Notes: a model not told the origin generated them from the sequence alone. Shown: positions 7,035 to 14,817, counted from the first letter of the stretch. The stretch: 17,873 bases of DNA from Pseudomonadota bacterium (GCA_023431055.1 JAEYXX010000180.1:1-17873), one strand, 5' to 3'. Numbers and translations are program-made.

Positions 7035-7041
7035 TGGAATC

Positions 7042-7392
7042 ATGGCTACTCTCATTGGTGTCGTCAGTCAGGTGGACGGCGAAGTGTTCGCAGTAGCGAG
7101 CGACGGATCGCGCCGGCCAGTCAGCGAAGGTGATCGGGTCTATGCGGGCGAGCAACTGGTAACCGGCGCCTCCGGCGCAGTGGCCGTCACCATGACCAAC
7201 GGCCAGCAACTGACCCTGGGGCGCGACAGCAGCATGACGCTCGACGCGCAGATGCTGGCCTATCGCGGTGAGCCGCAAGCCCCGGCTGCTGAAACGCCTC
7301 CCGCCGCTCCCAGCGATGCCGACCTCACCGATGTCGAGCGCTTGCAGGCAGCTATTGAAGCCGGCGTCGACCCGACCCAGGAAGGCGAAGCC
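7042..7392 (+). other. LapA retention module (N-terminal periplasmic plug)
   Basis: Residues 1-117 form a compact beta-rich domain (ATLIGVVSQVDGEVFAVASD, then a GDRVYAGEQLVTG segment and NGQQLTLGRDSSMTLDAQML). A short helix follows (LTDVERLQAAIEAGVDPTQ) just before the cleavage site. In characterised homologues this module folds in the periplasm, blocks complete export and keeps the adhesin threaded through LapE. The domain boundary is my reading. Confidence 0.85.
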
Positions 7393-10300
7393 ACTGCTGC
7401 CGGGCCGGGCGCCGGCGGTGCTGCAGGTGGCGCCGGCGGTGGCCATTCCTTCGTGATGCTCAGTGAGGTGGGTGGGGCACTGGATCCGGTGATCGGCTTT
7501 CCCACCGGGCCGCTCGCAGCAGCCCCGTTGTTTCCCGAGGGAGATCCTGTCGCTGCTGCCGATACCACGCCCGCAGCGGATGGCATTCCCACGGGTGGCA
7601 CAGCCTCCAATGCGGTGGACGAGGATGGTCTGCCTGGCGGCATCGTCGGCGGAGTGAACGATCTGGATGGCGAGGCCACGAGCGTCACCGGCGTACTGGG
7701 CTACAACTTCGGCCCCGATGGCCCCGGTACCTTCACCTGGTCCACTGCTGGTCTGGCGGCTCTGGGTGTTGCTTCGGGTGGAATACCGCTGACTTATCAG
7801 GTCAGTGCCGATGGGCTCGTGCTAACCGCCTTTGCTGGCGAGAAGGTGGTATTCGAGGTGCAGGTCACCAACCTGCTGACCGGCGCTTATCAGTTCCAGC
7901 TTTTCGCCCCCGTCGATCACGCTGCCCCGGAACTGGGCGGCAGTGACGAGAACGACATCCTCTATCTGTTCAACTACACCATCACCGACGGTAACGGCAC
8001 TCCGGCTAGCGGGAATTTGAGCATTCTTATCGATGACGACAGTCCGCTTGCGATGGTCTCGCTCAATGAGCAGTCCAAAGGCGTGTCGCACGATGAAACC
8101 GCAGATTTGCAGGATAGCGACAGACCTTTGGAAGAGCTGCCGGCAGCATTTGCCGAACTCGGCAGCGCGATGGGTTGGTCGAGAAGCACAGGGGCCGTGG
8201 TCATTACCGCCGGTAGCAGCTATGGGGCGGACAATCATGCCGCAGCCAGCACGGTTATCAGCCTGACCATTACCGGTGGCGACGGCATCGACTCCGGGCT
8301 CAAGACGACTCTTGGAGAGCACATCTACCTGTTCAAGGAGGGCGACCTCATAGTCGGGCGGGTGGGTGATGCTGATGGCGAAGCCGCCTTTGCCGTGATG
8401 ATCGACCCAACCTCAGGTGTGCTGAGCCTGGCTCAGTACCTGTCGCTGCAACACCCGATCGGTGGGGCCAGTCATGACGAGGCCATCAACCTGCTGATCG
8501 ACGTAGGCAAAGGTGAATCGGTCAATCTGATCCAGGCGGTGGTGACGGTGACCGACAGCGATGGCGACGTTGCTGTCAGTGAAGGTGTCGGCGTCGGTCA
8601 CTTGATTCAGTTCCAGGACGATGGCCCACGGATTCTCTGCTTTGAGCTGGAACGCATCAAGATAGTTGCGGACGAGTCGGTTGGCCTTGGCGGTTCATTG
8701 AAAGATGAGCTTGGTGGTCGCGCCTGGCCCATGGATGAATGGGGGCAGGGGGCTGGTGTCATTGGCCACGCCGAAGTCAAGGGCAAGGATCTGTTCCGTC
8801 TGCACGTAGATGGCGGCGCGGATGGTGAGGACACCAGCAAGCGCACCTTCGAGTTCACCTTCACTGCAGGTGTTTTTTCCGGGCTGATTGCTACCGACGG
8901 TGGTGCCATCCGCCTGTTTGCCGGTGACGACGGCGATGTGCTTGGCAAGGACACTGACGGGCAGACGGTTTTTCGGATCAGCATCGATCGGGAAACCGGG
9001 GACATTGAGCTCTGGCAGTACGAGGCGATCAATCACGGATACGATCGCAATGATCACGATGCACTCAAGACTCTGGCGAACCATGTGCTGGGGGTGAAGG
9101 TCACGGTCTACGATCAGGACGGTGATAGCACGAGCGGCACCGTCGATCTGGGCAAGGTGGTCGGTTTCGAGGACGACGGCCCGAAAGTCACCTGCTTCGA
9201 ACTGCAGAAATGGGTCAGGGTGGTGGCCGATGAGTCGGTCGGCAAGGATGGTTCGGACAAGGACGAGAAAGGCTACGCCAAGCCTAACGACGAGGCTGGT
9301 CAACCTGACCATGTGATCGGCTATGCGCGCGTGAAGGGTGAAGACTTGTTCAAGCTGCAAGTCGACGGTGGTTCGGATGGTGAGGATGTCGGTAGGCGTA
9401 GCTTTGACTTCAGCTTCGCCAGCGGCGCCTGGTCCGGGCTATTCGCTACCGATGGCGGCATCATCAAGTTGTATGCCGACGGTGATGACGTGGTCGGTCG
9501 TGACGCCACAGGTGATGTGGTGTTCCGCATCCGTATCGACGAGCAGAACGGCGATATCCAGCTGTGGCAATACGAGGCCATCAACCACGGTTACGATGGT
9601 AACGACCATGACAATCTGCTCACGCTGAAGTCAGGCGTGCTGGGGGTGAAGGTTACCGTCTATGACAAGGACGGTGATTACGACCGCTCGAGCACTATCG
9701 ACTTGGGCAGGGTAATCGGCTTCGAGGATGACGGCCCTGCAGTGGACGGCTACAGCACCGTGCGTGTGGATGAGGACGGCGCTGCGGTGCATGGCGCATT
9801 GCAGCTGCCTAAGGCAAACGCTGGCGGTGTGGATGACTCCGACTACGGCGTTGCCGATACCGGTAGCCTGGGCATCGATGCGGGCTCTGATGGGCTCAAG
9901 AGTCTGAGCTTCAACGAAGGCCCTGCCAAGACCCTTTCCGGTCAGCCAGTCACCTCTGGTGGGCACCCAGTGATGCTGGACTGGCAGCCCGGAGCCGGGG
10001 GGGAAGGCGGCACGCTTGAAGGCTACTATATGTCGAGCTCGGGCAAGGTGACCGTCTTCACCTTGCAGGTCGCCGCCAACAACCAGGACTATACCTTTGC
10101 ACTGCATGCTCCGCTCGACCACAAGGTTGCGGGCACAGAGGATGAGTTGCTCCTCAAGCTGGGTTTCACCGTCAGGGATGGTGATAACGATATCGCCAAT
10201 GGAATGGTGAAAGTGGTAGTCGATGACGATACGCCGGTACTCAGCAAGGCAGCCCCTGAGCATTGCCTGACCCTGACCTACAAGGGCGGTGACGCCTCCT

Positions 10301-13300
10301 ATGCCAACAGCTATGGCTACTACATCAAAGGCGAGAATGGCGAGCCGCTCAGTGGCAAGGTCATCTGGGCCGATACCACAAGCATGGATGGTGTTGAGTC
10401 GGTGACTCTGGTGGGGCTCGATCCCAGCCTGGTCGGCTTCTTCATCATCCCCGATGGTGCGGCGAATGCCATCGCTAACGGCACTGAGGTGACCTTCGCA
10501 CAGGACGGTGACCTGTGGCAGGCGCTGGTAGGGACTACCCCACTTGTTGGTGCGGGTGGTGCCAACATCGTATTCAGCGACCCAGCGCTTAACCCGGGCG
10601 GTAAACAGCATGTGCTGGACAATGGCGCACCGGGCAATCAGAACTGGGAAGATATCAACGCTGGCGGTGACAACGACTACAACGACGTCAATGTCCAGGC
10701 CACCTGGACGGTCAAGACGCCTACGCCGGTAGGCGGTACGGTACATGAGGACAAGCTCACCGAACCCCATCTGGGCAACCCGGATGGTCCTGGCCAGACT
10801 TTAATGGTCAGCACTGCGACGGGCGCGGCCAGTTTGCTCTCGCTGGTGGCCTTCGGTGCTGATGGGCCCGGTGATTTCAGCCTGGTGGCCGAGGGGAGCG
10901 CTGCCGCGCTGTTGAACGCCCAGGGACTGACGTCTGGCGGTAAGGTGCTCGACTATAAGGTCACTCCGGAGTTCGATGACGGCAAGCTGGTCAGCACCAC
11001 GTTGACTGCGACGGCCAAGGTTGCGGACGGCTATCCGGTGTTCCAGCTGACGGTATACGCCAACGGTGACTTCAGCTTCGAACTGCAAGGACCAATCGAC
11101 CATCCGCTAAAAAATGGAGAAGACAGCGAGCTATGGTCATCGGATGGTGTCTTTGGTATCGACTTCACCCAACTGCTGGCCATCACCGATGGTGATGGCG
11201 ACCCACTTCAGATACCGCAGGGGGCTGGCGGTCTGTTCGTCATCAACGTGCAGGACGACGTGCCAACCCTGGCCGAGAAGGATTGCGGATGCGATCCGAA
11301 GAGCATCGATCATGGTATTTCCCATGTGCTGTTCCTGGTCGACACCGGCGATGGCACCAAGGCAGTCAAGATCGAATATCCCGGCGGCAGTGACATCAAG
11401 GATCCCGGCCACCCGCAAGGCTACGTCGCGTGGGTCGAGCAGACCTATGGCGGCACGGTCGAGGCCTACTACATCAAGGCCAGTACCCAGTTCTACGACG
11501 GCGATGGTGACGTCATCAATCCCGTCGATCTAGGCCTGGGCAACTACCTGGTCGGAGGCAACAGCGCCTTCGGTGGGCCGTCGGTGATCGAGGCGACGAG
11601 GCCGCAGTATCAGACCGTGGACGAGAATTGCGTGCCTACGTTCAATCACCTGGTGCACGAGGATCAGCTCGACTCGCCCTATCTGGGGAACCCCGAGGCT
11701 GGCCAGACACTGGTGGCCGAGGGAAGTGCGGGCACTCTTCATGCGCTGGTCAATTTCGGCGCCGATGGGCCGGGAGTCTTCAGTCTGACCAGCGACACGG
11801 CATCGATGCTGGCGCAGCAGCTCAGCTCCGGTGGCGTCGAATTGGGTTACCGCGTCGTGTACGAATGGGATGGCGACCAGCTGGTCAATTCCACCCTGAT
11901 CGGTGAGGTGGCGGGTGTCGACGGCTATCCGGTATTCAGCTTCGAGGTGGGGGCTGACGGCAGTTATCGCTTCGAGCTAAAAGGCCCGCTGGATCATGCG
12001 TTGGGCGATGGCAACGATGGTGAAACCCTGGGTATGGCAGGACAGCCTATCGATTTCTCCAAGATGCTGCAGGCGACCGATGGTGATGGCGACCCGTTAC
12101 CCGCCGGCTTCCCGGCAGGGACGTTGGTGATCGACGTGCAGGATGACGTGCCCATTGCCGCCAGCGACAAGCCCGACTGCATCGTCCAGGCCGCGCCGCC
12201 GCTGGTGAACCTGACCCTGGTGCTGGATATCTCGTTGAGCATGGCCGGGGCCAAGCTGGCAGCGCTCAAGCAGGCGGTGATCGACCTGGCCCAGGGCTAT
12301 GCCGGTCTCTCTGCTCCGGTGCACGTCAACCTGATCACCTTCAACTCGGGCGCCGCAGAAATCGGCGACTTCACCTTCAGCTCGGTGGGTGATCCGGGCT
12401 ACACGGCTCTGCTCACGGCGGTCAACGGTCTTAGCGCCAGTGGTTTCACCAACTACGAGCAGGCCCTGAGCGCGGCCAAGACGCAAATCACCAGCGACAT
12501 CATGGCTCCGGGCGCCGATCCGGCGCAGCAACACAAGCTGTACTTCATCTCCGATGGTGAGCCTACCGTCGGAGCGCAGGGCGCGACGCTGACCACCTGG
12601 ATTGCCAACAACTGGACGAACTTCATCGGCGACATCGATGAGGATGGCGACAGCGCCACCAACAACTTCACGGCGAACTCCGTGGGCATCAACTTCACGG
12701 GCTCCTTCATGGGGCAGATCGCCAGTGATGGTTCGGTGATCAACAGCGCGCCTGGCAGCCTGTCCGCAACCCTTCTGGATCTGGCCGACCTTGGCGGCAG
12801 TGTCTCCGGCGACGTTCTGGCCAATGACAACCTGGGCGCCGACGGTCTCGGGCGTATCGAGTCGGTCAGCGTCGATGGCCAGACCTTCAGCCTCAACGAG
12901 GCCGGCAACGGCATCGAAGCGAGCGGGGCCGGTTCGACCACCTGGGGCTTCAATGCTGCAACGGCCGAGCTGACCCTCAACACCGCAACCGGGACACTGA
13001 AGATTCACCTGGATGGTGACAAAGTCGGGCAGTTTGATTTTGCCGCGAAAGGCAACCTGAGCTTCGGCCCCAGCGGGCAATTGACGCAGAGCTTTACCTA
13101 CGTGGTGAGCGACGGCGATGGCGACCGTGCCTCGGCCGATCTGGATATCTGCATCCGTGGCGACCAGTCGGTGCTGGTAGTCGGCAGCAATGCCGACGAC
13201 ACGCCGAACTCCAGCGTGCTTCACCATGTGTCCAGCCAATACGACGATGGCAAGGGGGCTATCGAAGGGACTTTCGGCAATGATGTATTGGTCGGCGATC

Positions 13301-14670
13301 TGGGTGGCGCCAAGCCGCCGGTGGTCAAGCCAGCGGAGAACTACAACATTGCCTTGATCCTCGATCGTTCCGGCAGCATGGCGGACAATCCGGATGGCCC
13401 GGGGGGGTACAGCAGCCGCCTGGTGTTGCTCAAGGATGCGGTCAATTCCTTCATCGGCAAGCTGGGCACCCATACCGGGCAGATCAACATTGCGCTGATC
13501 TCCTTCTCGTCCAGCTCCAGCCTGTTGCTCAGCGGTACGCTGGCGCAGATCCAGTCGGCCTTGGCAGCGCCGAACAACGTGCTGATGGCGCTGACTGCCT
13601 CTGGCGCCACTAACTACGAGGCGGCGATGCAGCAGGCCAATGCCTGGTTCGGTGGGGTGGAGGCCAACGGCTACAACAATCTCGCCTACTTCCTTACCGA
13701 TGGTGACCCGACCACCTACAACGGCGACAACAGCAACAGCGGCAGCACGGTGAACTACCGCGACGTCAATCGCGCGCTGGATGATGCCACGACGTTGATG
13801 GCGCGCGCCGAGGTGCATGCCATTGGCATCGGTACCGGGGTCAATAGCAACGTGCTGCGTTTCTTCGACAATACCGATGTAACAGGGCAAGAGTCGTTGT
13901 CCTTTGGTGGTAACACCGTCAATGGTTCGGTAGGCGAGCCGCAGATCGTTACCACGCCGAGTCAGCTCTTCGCGGTGCTCGACCCCGGCAGCGTCACCGA
14001 TGGTGGCTACGCCAGCCTGGGTGACGATCATCTGGTGGCCGGCGCAGGTGACGACTACCTGTTCGGTGACTCGCTCAATACCCTATGGATAGACGCCGGT
14101 AAGACACCTGGTTATCAGGTGCTGGTCGATCACCTGACCACCACCTTGGGCGCCGCCCCGACCCAGTCGCAGATCATGGACTTCATCCGCCTGAACGCCG
14201 GGAAACTGGGCGCCTCGGTGCCGGGCGTTGGCGGCGACGATGTGCTTGAAGGTGGTGCTGGCAACGACTGGCTGTTCGGGCAGGGCGGCGATGACATCCT
14301 GATCGGCGGCGCCGGCAATGACGTGCTATTTGGCGGTAGCGGCAAGGACACTTTCGTCTGGAATGCTGGCGACCGCGGTGGCAACTACCACGATGTGGTG
14401 AAGGACTTCGGTCTGGGCGACAAGCTGGATCTGTCCGAACTGCTGGTAGGTGTCAGTGACTCCGTCAATCCCAATGTGCTGGACGATTATCTGAGCTTCA
14501 GTTTCACGGCCACCAGTACAGTGATCAGCGTTTCCAGCTCCGGCAACGTGGCTGATGCCTCCACCATCGATCAGACCATTACTCTGGATAACACCGTGCT
14601 GGGTGGCGGCATGAGCAATGCTGCCGACATCATTCAGGATATGCTGACCAACCAGCAACTGGTCGCTTGA
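7042..14670 (+). CDS. lapA: LapA-type giant RTX adhesin with retention module (biofilm adhesin)
   Basis: The 2542-residue cell-surface adhesin is exported by LapEBC and shed by LapG. Domains in order: retention module (1-about 117), LapG motif TAAG (118-121), Gly/Ala linker, five Ig-like extender domains ending in DD(G/T)P-type motifs (about 185-1068, including a tandem pair at 533-902), a DUF4114-like domain (about 1074-1223), and an extender (1234-1408). Next come an unassigned Cys-containing segment (1413-1535), another extender (1538-1704), vWA 1 (MIDAS DISLS 1729-1733), a VCBS/Ig-like domain (about 1901-2043), vWA 2 (DRSGS 2108-2112), RTX nonapeptides and a secretion signal ending QQLVA. 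The protein is very rich in Asp and Gly, as in calcium-stiffened adhesins. It is far shorter than P. fluorescens LapA (about 5,200 residues) or P. putida LapA (about 8,700). ATG 7042 has a good ribosome site. TTG 6925 is rejected. Confidence 0.93.
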   Translation: MATLIGVVSQVDGEVFAVASDGSRRPVSEGDRVYAGEQLVTGASGAVAVTMTNGQQLTLGRDSSMTLDAQMLAYRGEPQAPAAETPPAAPSDADLTDVERLQAAIEAGVDPTQEGEATAAGPGAGGAAGGAGGGHSFVMLSEVGGALDPVIGFPTGPLAAAPLFPEGDPVAAADTTPAADGIPTGGTASNAVDEDGLPGGIVGGVNDLDGEATSVTGVLGYNFGPDGPGTFTWSTAGLAALGVASGGIPLTYQVSADGLVLTAFAGEKVVFEVQVTNLLTGAYQFQLFAPVDHAAPELGGSDENDILYLFNYTITDGNGTPASGNLSILIDDDSPLAMVSLNEQSKGVSHDETADLQDSDRPLEELPAAFAELGSAMGWSRSTGAVVITAGSSYGADNHAAASTVISLTITGGDGIDSGLKTTLGEHIYLFKEGDLIVGRVGDADGEAAFAVMIDPTSGVLSLAQYLSLQHPIGGASHDEAINLLIDVGKGESVNLIQAVVTVTDSDGDVAVSEGVGVGHLIQFQDDGPRILCFELERIKIVADESVGLGGSLKDELGGRAWPMDEWGQGAGVIGHAEVKGKDLFRLHVDGGADGEDTSKRTFEFTFTAGVFSGLIATDGGAIRLFAGDDGDVLGKDTDGQTVFRISIDRETGDIELWQYEAINHGYDRNDHDALKTLANHVLGVKVTVYDQDGDSTSGTVDLGKVVGFEDDGPKVTCFELQKWVRVVADESVGKDGSDKDEKGYAKPNDEAGQPDHVIGYARVKGEDLFKLQVDGGSDGEDVGRRSFDFSFASGAWSGLFATDGGIIKLYADGDDVVGRDATGDVVFRIRIDEQNGDIQLWQYEAINHGYDGNDHDNLLTLKSGVLGVKVTVYDKDGDYDRSSTIDLGRVIGFEDDGPAVDGYSTVRVDEDGAAVHGALQLPKANAGGVDDSDYGVADTGSLGIDAGSDGLKSLSFNEGPAKTLSGQPVTSGGHPVMLDWQPGAGGEGGTLEGYYMSSSGKVTVFTLQVAANNQDYTFALHAPLDHKVAGTEDELLLKLGFTVRDGDNDIANGMVKVVVDDDTPVLSKAAPEHCLTLTYKGGDASYANSYGYYIKGENGEPLSGKVIWADTTSMDGVESVTLVGLDPSLVGFFIIPDGAANAIANGTEVTFAQDGDLWQALVGTTPLVGAGGANIVFSDPALNPGGKQHVLDNGAPGNQNWEDINAGGDNDYNDVNVQATWTVKTPTPVGGTVHEDKLTEPHLGNPDGPGQTLMVSTATGAASLLSLVAFGADGPGDFSLVAEGSAAALLNAQGLTSGGKVLDYKVTPEFDDGKLVSTTLTATAKVADGYPVFQLTVYANGDFSFELQGPIDHPLKNGEDSELWSSDGVFGIDFTQLLAITDGDGDPLQIPQGAGGLFVINVQDDVPTLAEKDCGCDPKSIDHGISHVLFLVDTGDGTKAVKIEYPGGSDIKDPGHPQGYVAWVEQTYGGTVEAYYIKASTQFYDGDGDVINPVDLGLGNYLVGGNSAFGGPSVIEATRPQYQTVDENCVPTFNHLVHEDQLDSPYLGNPEAGQTLVAEGSAGTLHALVNFGADGPGVFSLTSDTASMLAQQLSSGGVELGYRVVYEWDGDQLVNSTLIGEVAGVDGYPVFSFEVGADGSYRFELKGPLDHALGDGNDGETLGMAGQPIDFSKMLQATDGDGDPLPAGFPAGTLVIDVQDDVPIAASDKPDCIVQAAPPLVNLTLVLDISLSMAGAKLAALKQAVIDLAQGYAGLSAPVHVNLITFNSGAAEIGDFTFSSVGDPGYTALLTAVNGLSASGFTNYEQALSAAKTQITSDIMAPGADPAQQHKLYFISDGEPTVGAQGATLTTWIANNWTNFIGDIDEDGDSATNNFTANSVGINFTGSFMGQIASDGSVINSAPGSLSATLLDLADLGGSVSGDVLANDNLGADGLGRIESVSVDGQTFSLNEAGNGIEASGAGSTTWGFNAATAELTLNTATGTLKIHLDGDKVGQFDFAAKGNLSFGPSGQLTQSFTYVVSDGDGDRASADLDICIRGDQSVLVVGSNADDTPNSSVLHHVSSQYDDGKGAIEGTFGNDVLVGDLGGAKPPVVKPAENYNIALILDRSGSMADNPDGPGGYSSRLVLLKDAVNSFIGKLGTHTGQINIALISFSSSSSLLLSGTLAQIQSALAAPNNVLMALTASGATNYEAAMQQANAWFGGVEANGYNNLAYFLTDGDPTTYNGDNSNSGSTVNYRDVNRALDDATTLMARAEVHAIGIGTGVNSNVLRFFDNTDVTGQESLSFGGNTVNGSVGEPQIVTTPSQLFAVLDPGSVTDGGYASLGDDHLVAGAGDDYLFGDSLNTLWIDAGKTPGYQVLVDHLTTTLGAAPTQSQIMDFIRLNAGKLGASVPGVGGDDVLEGGAGNDWLFGQGGDDILIGGAGNDVLFGGSGKDTFVWNAGDRGGNYHDVVKDFGLGDKLDLSELLVGVSDSVNPNVLDDYLSFSFTATSTVISVSSSGNVADASTIDQTITLDNTVLGGGMSNAADIIQDMLTNQQLVA
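7393..7404 (+). other. LapG cleavage motif TAAG in LapA
   Basis: Thr118-Ala119-Ala120-Gly121, in the context GEATAAGPG, is the di-alanine motif that LapG cuts (between the two alanines) in P. fluorescens LapA, where TAAG lies near residue 108. It lies right after the retention-module helix, as expected, and is followed by a flexible Gly/Ala linker. Confidence 0.88.
8638..9747 (+). repeat. Tandem pair of 185-residue extender repeats in LapA
   Basis: Two units of 555 bases each (8638-9192 and 9193-9747) encode near-parallel domains. Shared blocks include CFEL, VADESVG, the GxDGED core, ATDGG, LWQYEAINHGYD, NDHD, LGVKVTVYD and GFEDDGP. I estimate roughly 60% identity by eye. The exact 185-codon period points to duplication of one domain. 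The DNA copies have clearly diverged at synonymous sites. Confidence 0.85.
10261..10710 (+). other. DUF4114-like domain in LapA
   Basis: Residues about 1074-1223 contain the motif NWEDINAGGDNDYNDV (1201-1216), typical of DUF4114 domains found in secreted calcium-dependent surface proteins, where the acidic residues probably bind calcium. The preceding part (VESVTLVGLDPSLVGFFIIPDG, then GGANIVFSDPALNPGG) fits the same family. It sits between the fifth extender domain and the extender starting at 10741. Confidence 0.75.
10741..12153 (+). repeat. Second pair of related extender domains in LapA, split by an unassigned segment
   Basis: The units at 10741-11265 and 11653-12153 share VHEDxL, LGNP, GQTL, NFGADGPG/AFGADGPG, LSSGG/LTSGG, DGYPVF, FEL-GP-DH, ATDGDGDPL and VQDDVP, so they are copies of one T1SS-143/DUF5801-like domain. 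A different, Cys-containing segment of about 123 residues (11278-11646) lies between them, unlike the direct tandem at 8638-9747. Confidence 0.8.
12190..12720 (+). other. von Willebrand factor A domain 1 in LapA
   Basis: It carries all three MIDAS elements: DISLS at 1729-1733, Thr1803 in SGFTNYEQAL, and Asp1838 in FISDGEP. These are the metal-binding residues used for adhesion by vWA domains. After the third motif the segment is short (it ends NSVGINFTGSF) and runs straight into a VCBS/Ig-like domain. It may therefore lack the last strand and helix, in contrast to the second vWA. Confidence 0.8.
13339..13980 (+). other. von Willebrand factor A domain 2 in LapA
   Basis: MIDAS elements are DRSGS at 2108-2112, Thr2190 in SGATNYEAAM, and Asp2220 in FLTDGDP. 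The full C-terminal part is present (EVHAIGIGTGVNSNVLRFFDNTD, then a final helix ending in SQLFAVLDPG). An isolated RTX-like unit (GTFGNDVLVGD, 13270-13302) comes just before it and further RTX units just after, as if the vWA had been inserted into the RTX block. Confidence 0.85.
14011..14349 (+). repeat. RTX calcium-binding nonapeptide repeats of LapA
   Basis: Two clusters: a short one (LGDDHLVAGAGDDYLFGD, from 14017) and the main one at 14224-14349, with GGDDVLEGG, AGNDWLFGQ, GGDDILIGG, AGNDVLFGG and SGKDTF. The pattern GGxGxDxLx binds calcium and folds outside the cell. Together with the following DVVKDFGLGDKLDLSELL and the last 40 or so residues, it forms the C-terminal type I secretion signal region. 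Confidence 0.9.
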
Positions 14671-14677
14671 GTGAGCA

Positions 14678-14704
14678 AGGCCGTCAGCACTGCGCTGGCG
14701 GCCT
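14678..14704. terminator. Strong stem-loop after lapA without T-tract
   Basis: AGGCCGTCAGC (14678-14688) pairs with GCTGGCGGCCT (14694-14704), with one G-U type pair in the RNA and a 5-base loop, beginning 8 bases after the lapA stop. No run of T follows, so it is more likely a 3'-end stabiliser or the first part of a two-hairpin transcript end. Confidence 0.5.
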
Positions 14705-14762
14705 CTCGAATAAAGGGAAATACGTATCAGAGTTTCCTTAGCCGGAGCACTCAACTAGAGTA

Positions 14763-14796
14763 AGCCCGCTACCCGTTCCGGGAGCGGGCTTTTTTA
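14763..14796 (+). terminator. Intrinsic terminator of lapA
   Basis: AGCCCGCT (14763-14770) and AGCGGGCT (14783-14790) form a perfect 8-bp stem, extended inside by CCCG-TTC-CGGG, followed by TTTTT. This is a classical Rho-independent terminator. It separates lapA from the small gene that begins 22 bases later, so that gene is transcribed by read-through or from its own promoter. Confidence 0.85.
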
Positions 14797-14807
14797 TGGC
14801 GTTTGCT

Positions 14808-14812
14808 GGAGG
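14808..14812 (+). promoter_or_regulatory. Ribosome binding site of the small gene at 14818
   Basis: GGAGG lies 5 bases before ATG 14818. It is a strong site that decides the start in favour of ATG over the in-frame TTG at 14803. Confidence 0.75.
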
Positions 14813-14817
14813 CACCG

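Larger units (their letters stand above)
6599..7041. promoter_or_regulatory. Divergent lapE / lapA intergenic control region
   Basis: No gene is visible in these 443 bases. The stretch from about 6640 to 6830 is strikingly AT-rich compared with the GC-rich coding DNA around it, as expected of a region holding promoters and protein-binding sites. It must carry the start signals for both lapE (leftward) and lapA (rightward), unless transcription comes from elsewhere. I looked for FleQ-type sites of the GTCA-N6-TGAC kind, since FleQ controls lapA in P. putida, and found no clear match. The half nearer lapA (about 6840-7040) would be a long leader. The open frame that extends through it from TTG 6925 is not coding in character. 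Confidence 0.65.

Noticed and set aside
6925..7041. 39-residue upstream extension of LapA from TTG 6925
   Set aside because: ATG 7042 has a well-placed AGGA, and the protein from there begins with the typical retention-module sequence MATLIGVVSQ. The extension has no family character.
9631..10770. 379-codon minus-strand open frame inside lapA
   Set aside because: It is antisense to well-defined extender and DUF4114-like domains, and its composition is that of a reverse reading (rich in His, Val, Ile and Arg).
12097..14031. 644-codon open frame on the minus strand inside lapA
   Set aside because: It is a shadow of the GC-rich, Asp/Gly-rich lapA codons. It has no recognisable domain and lapA is certain.
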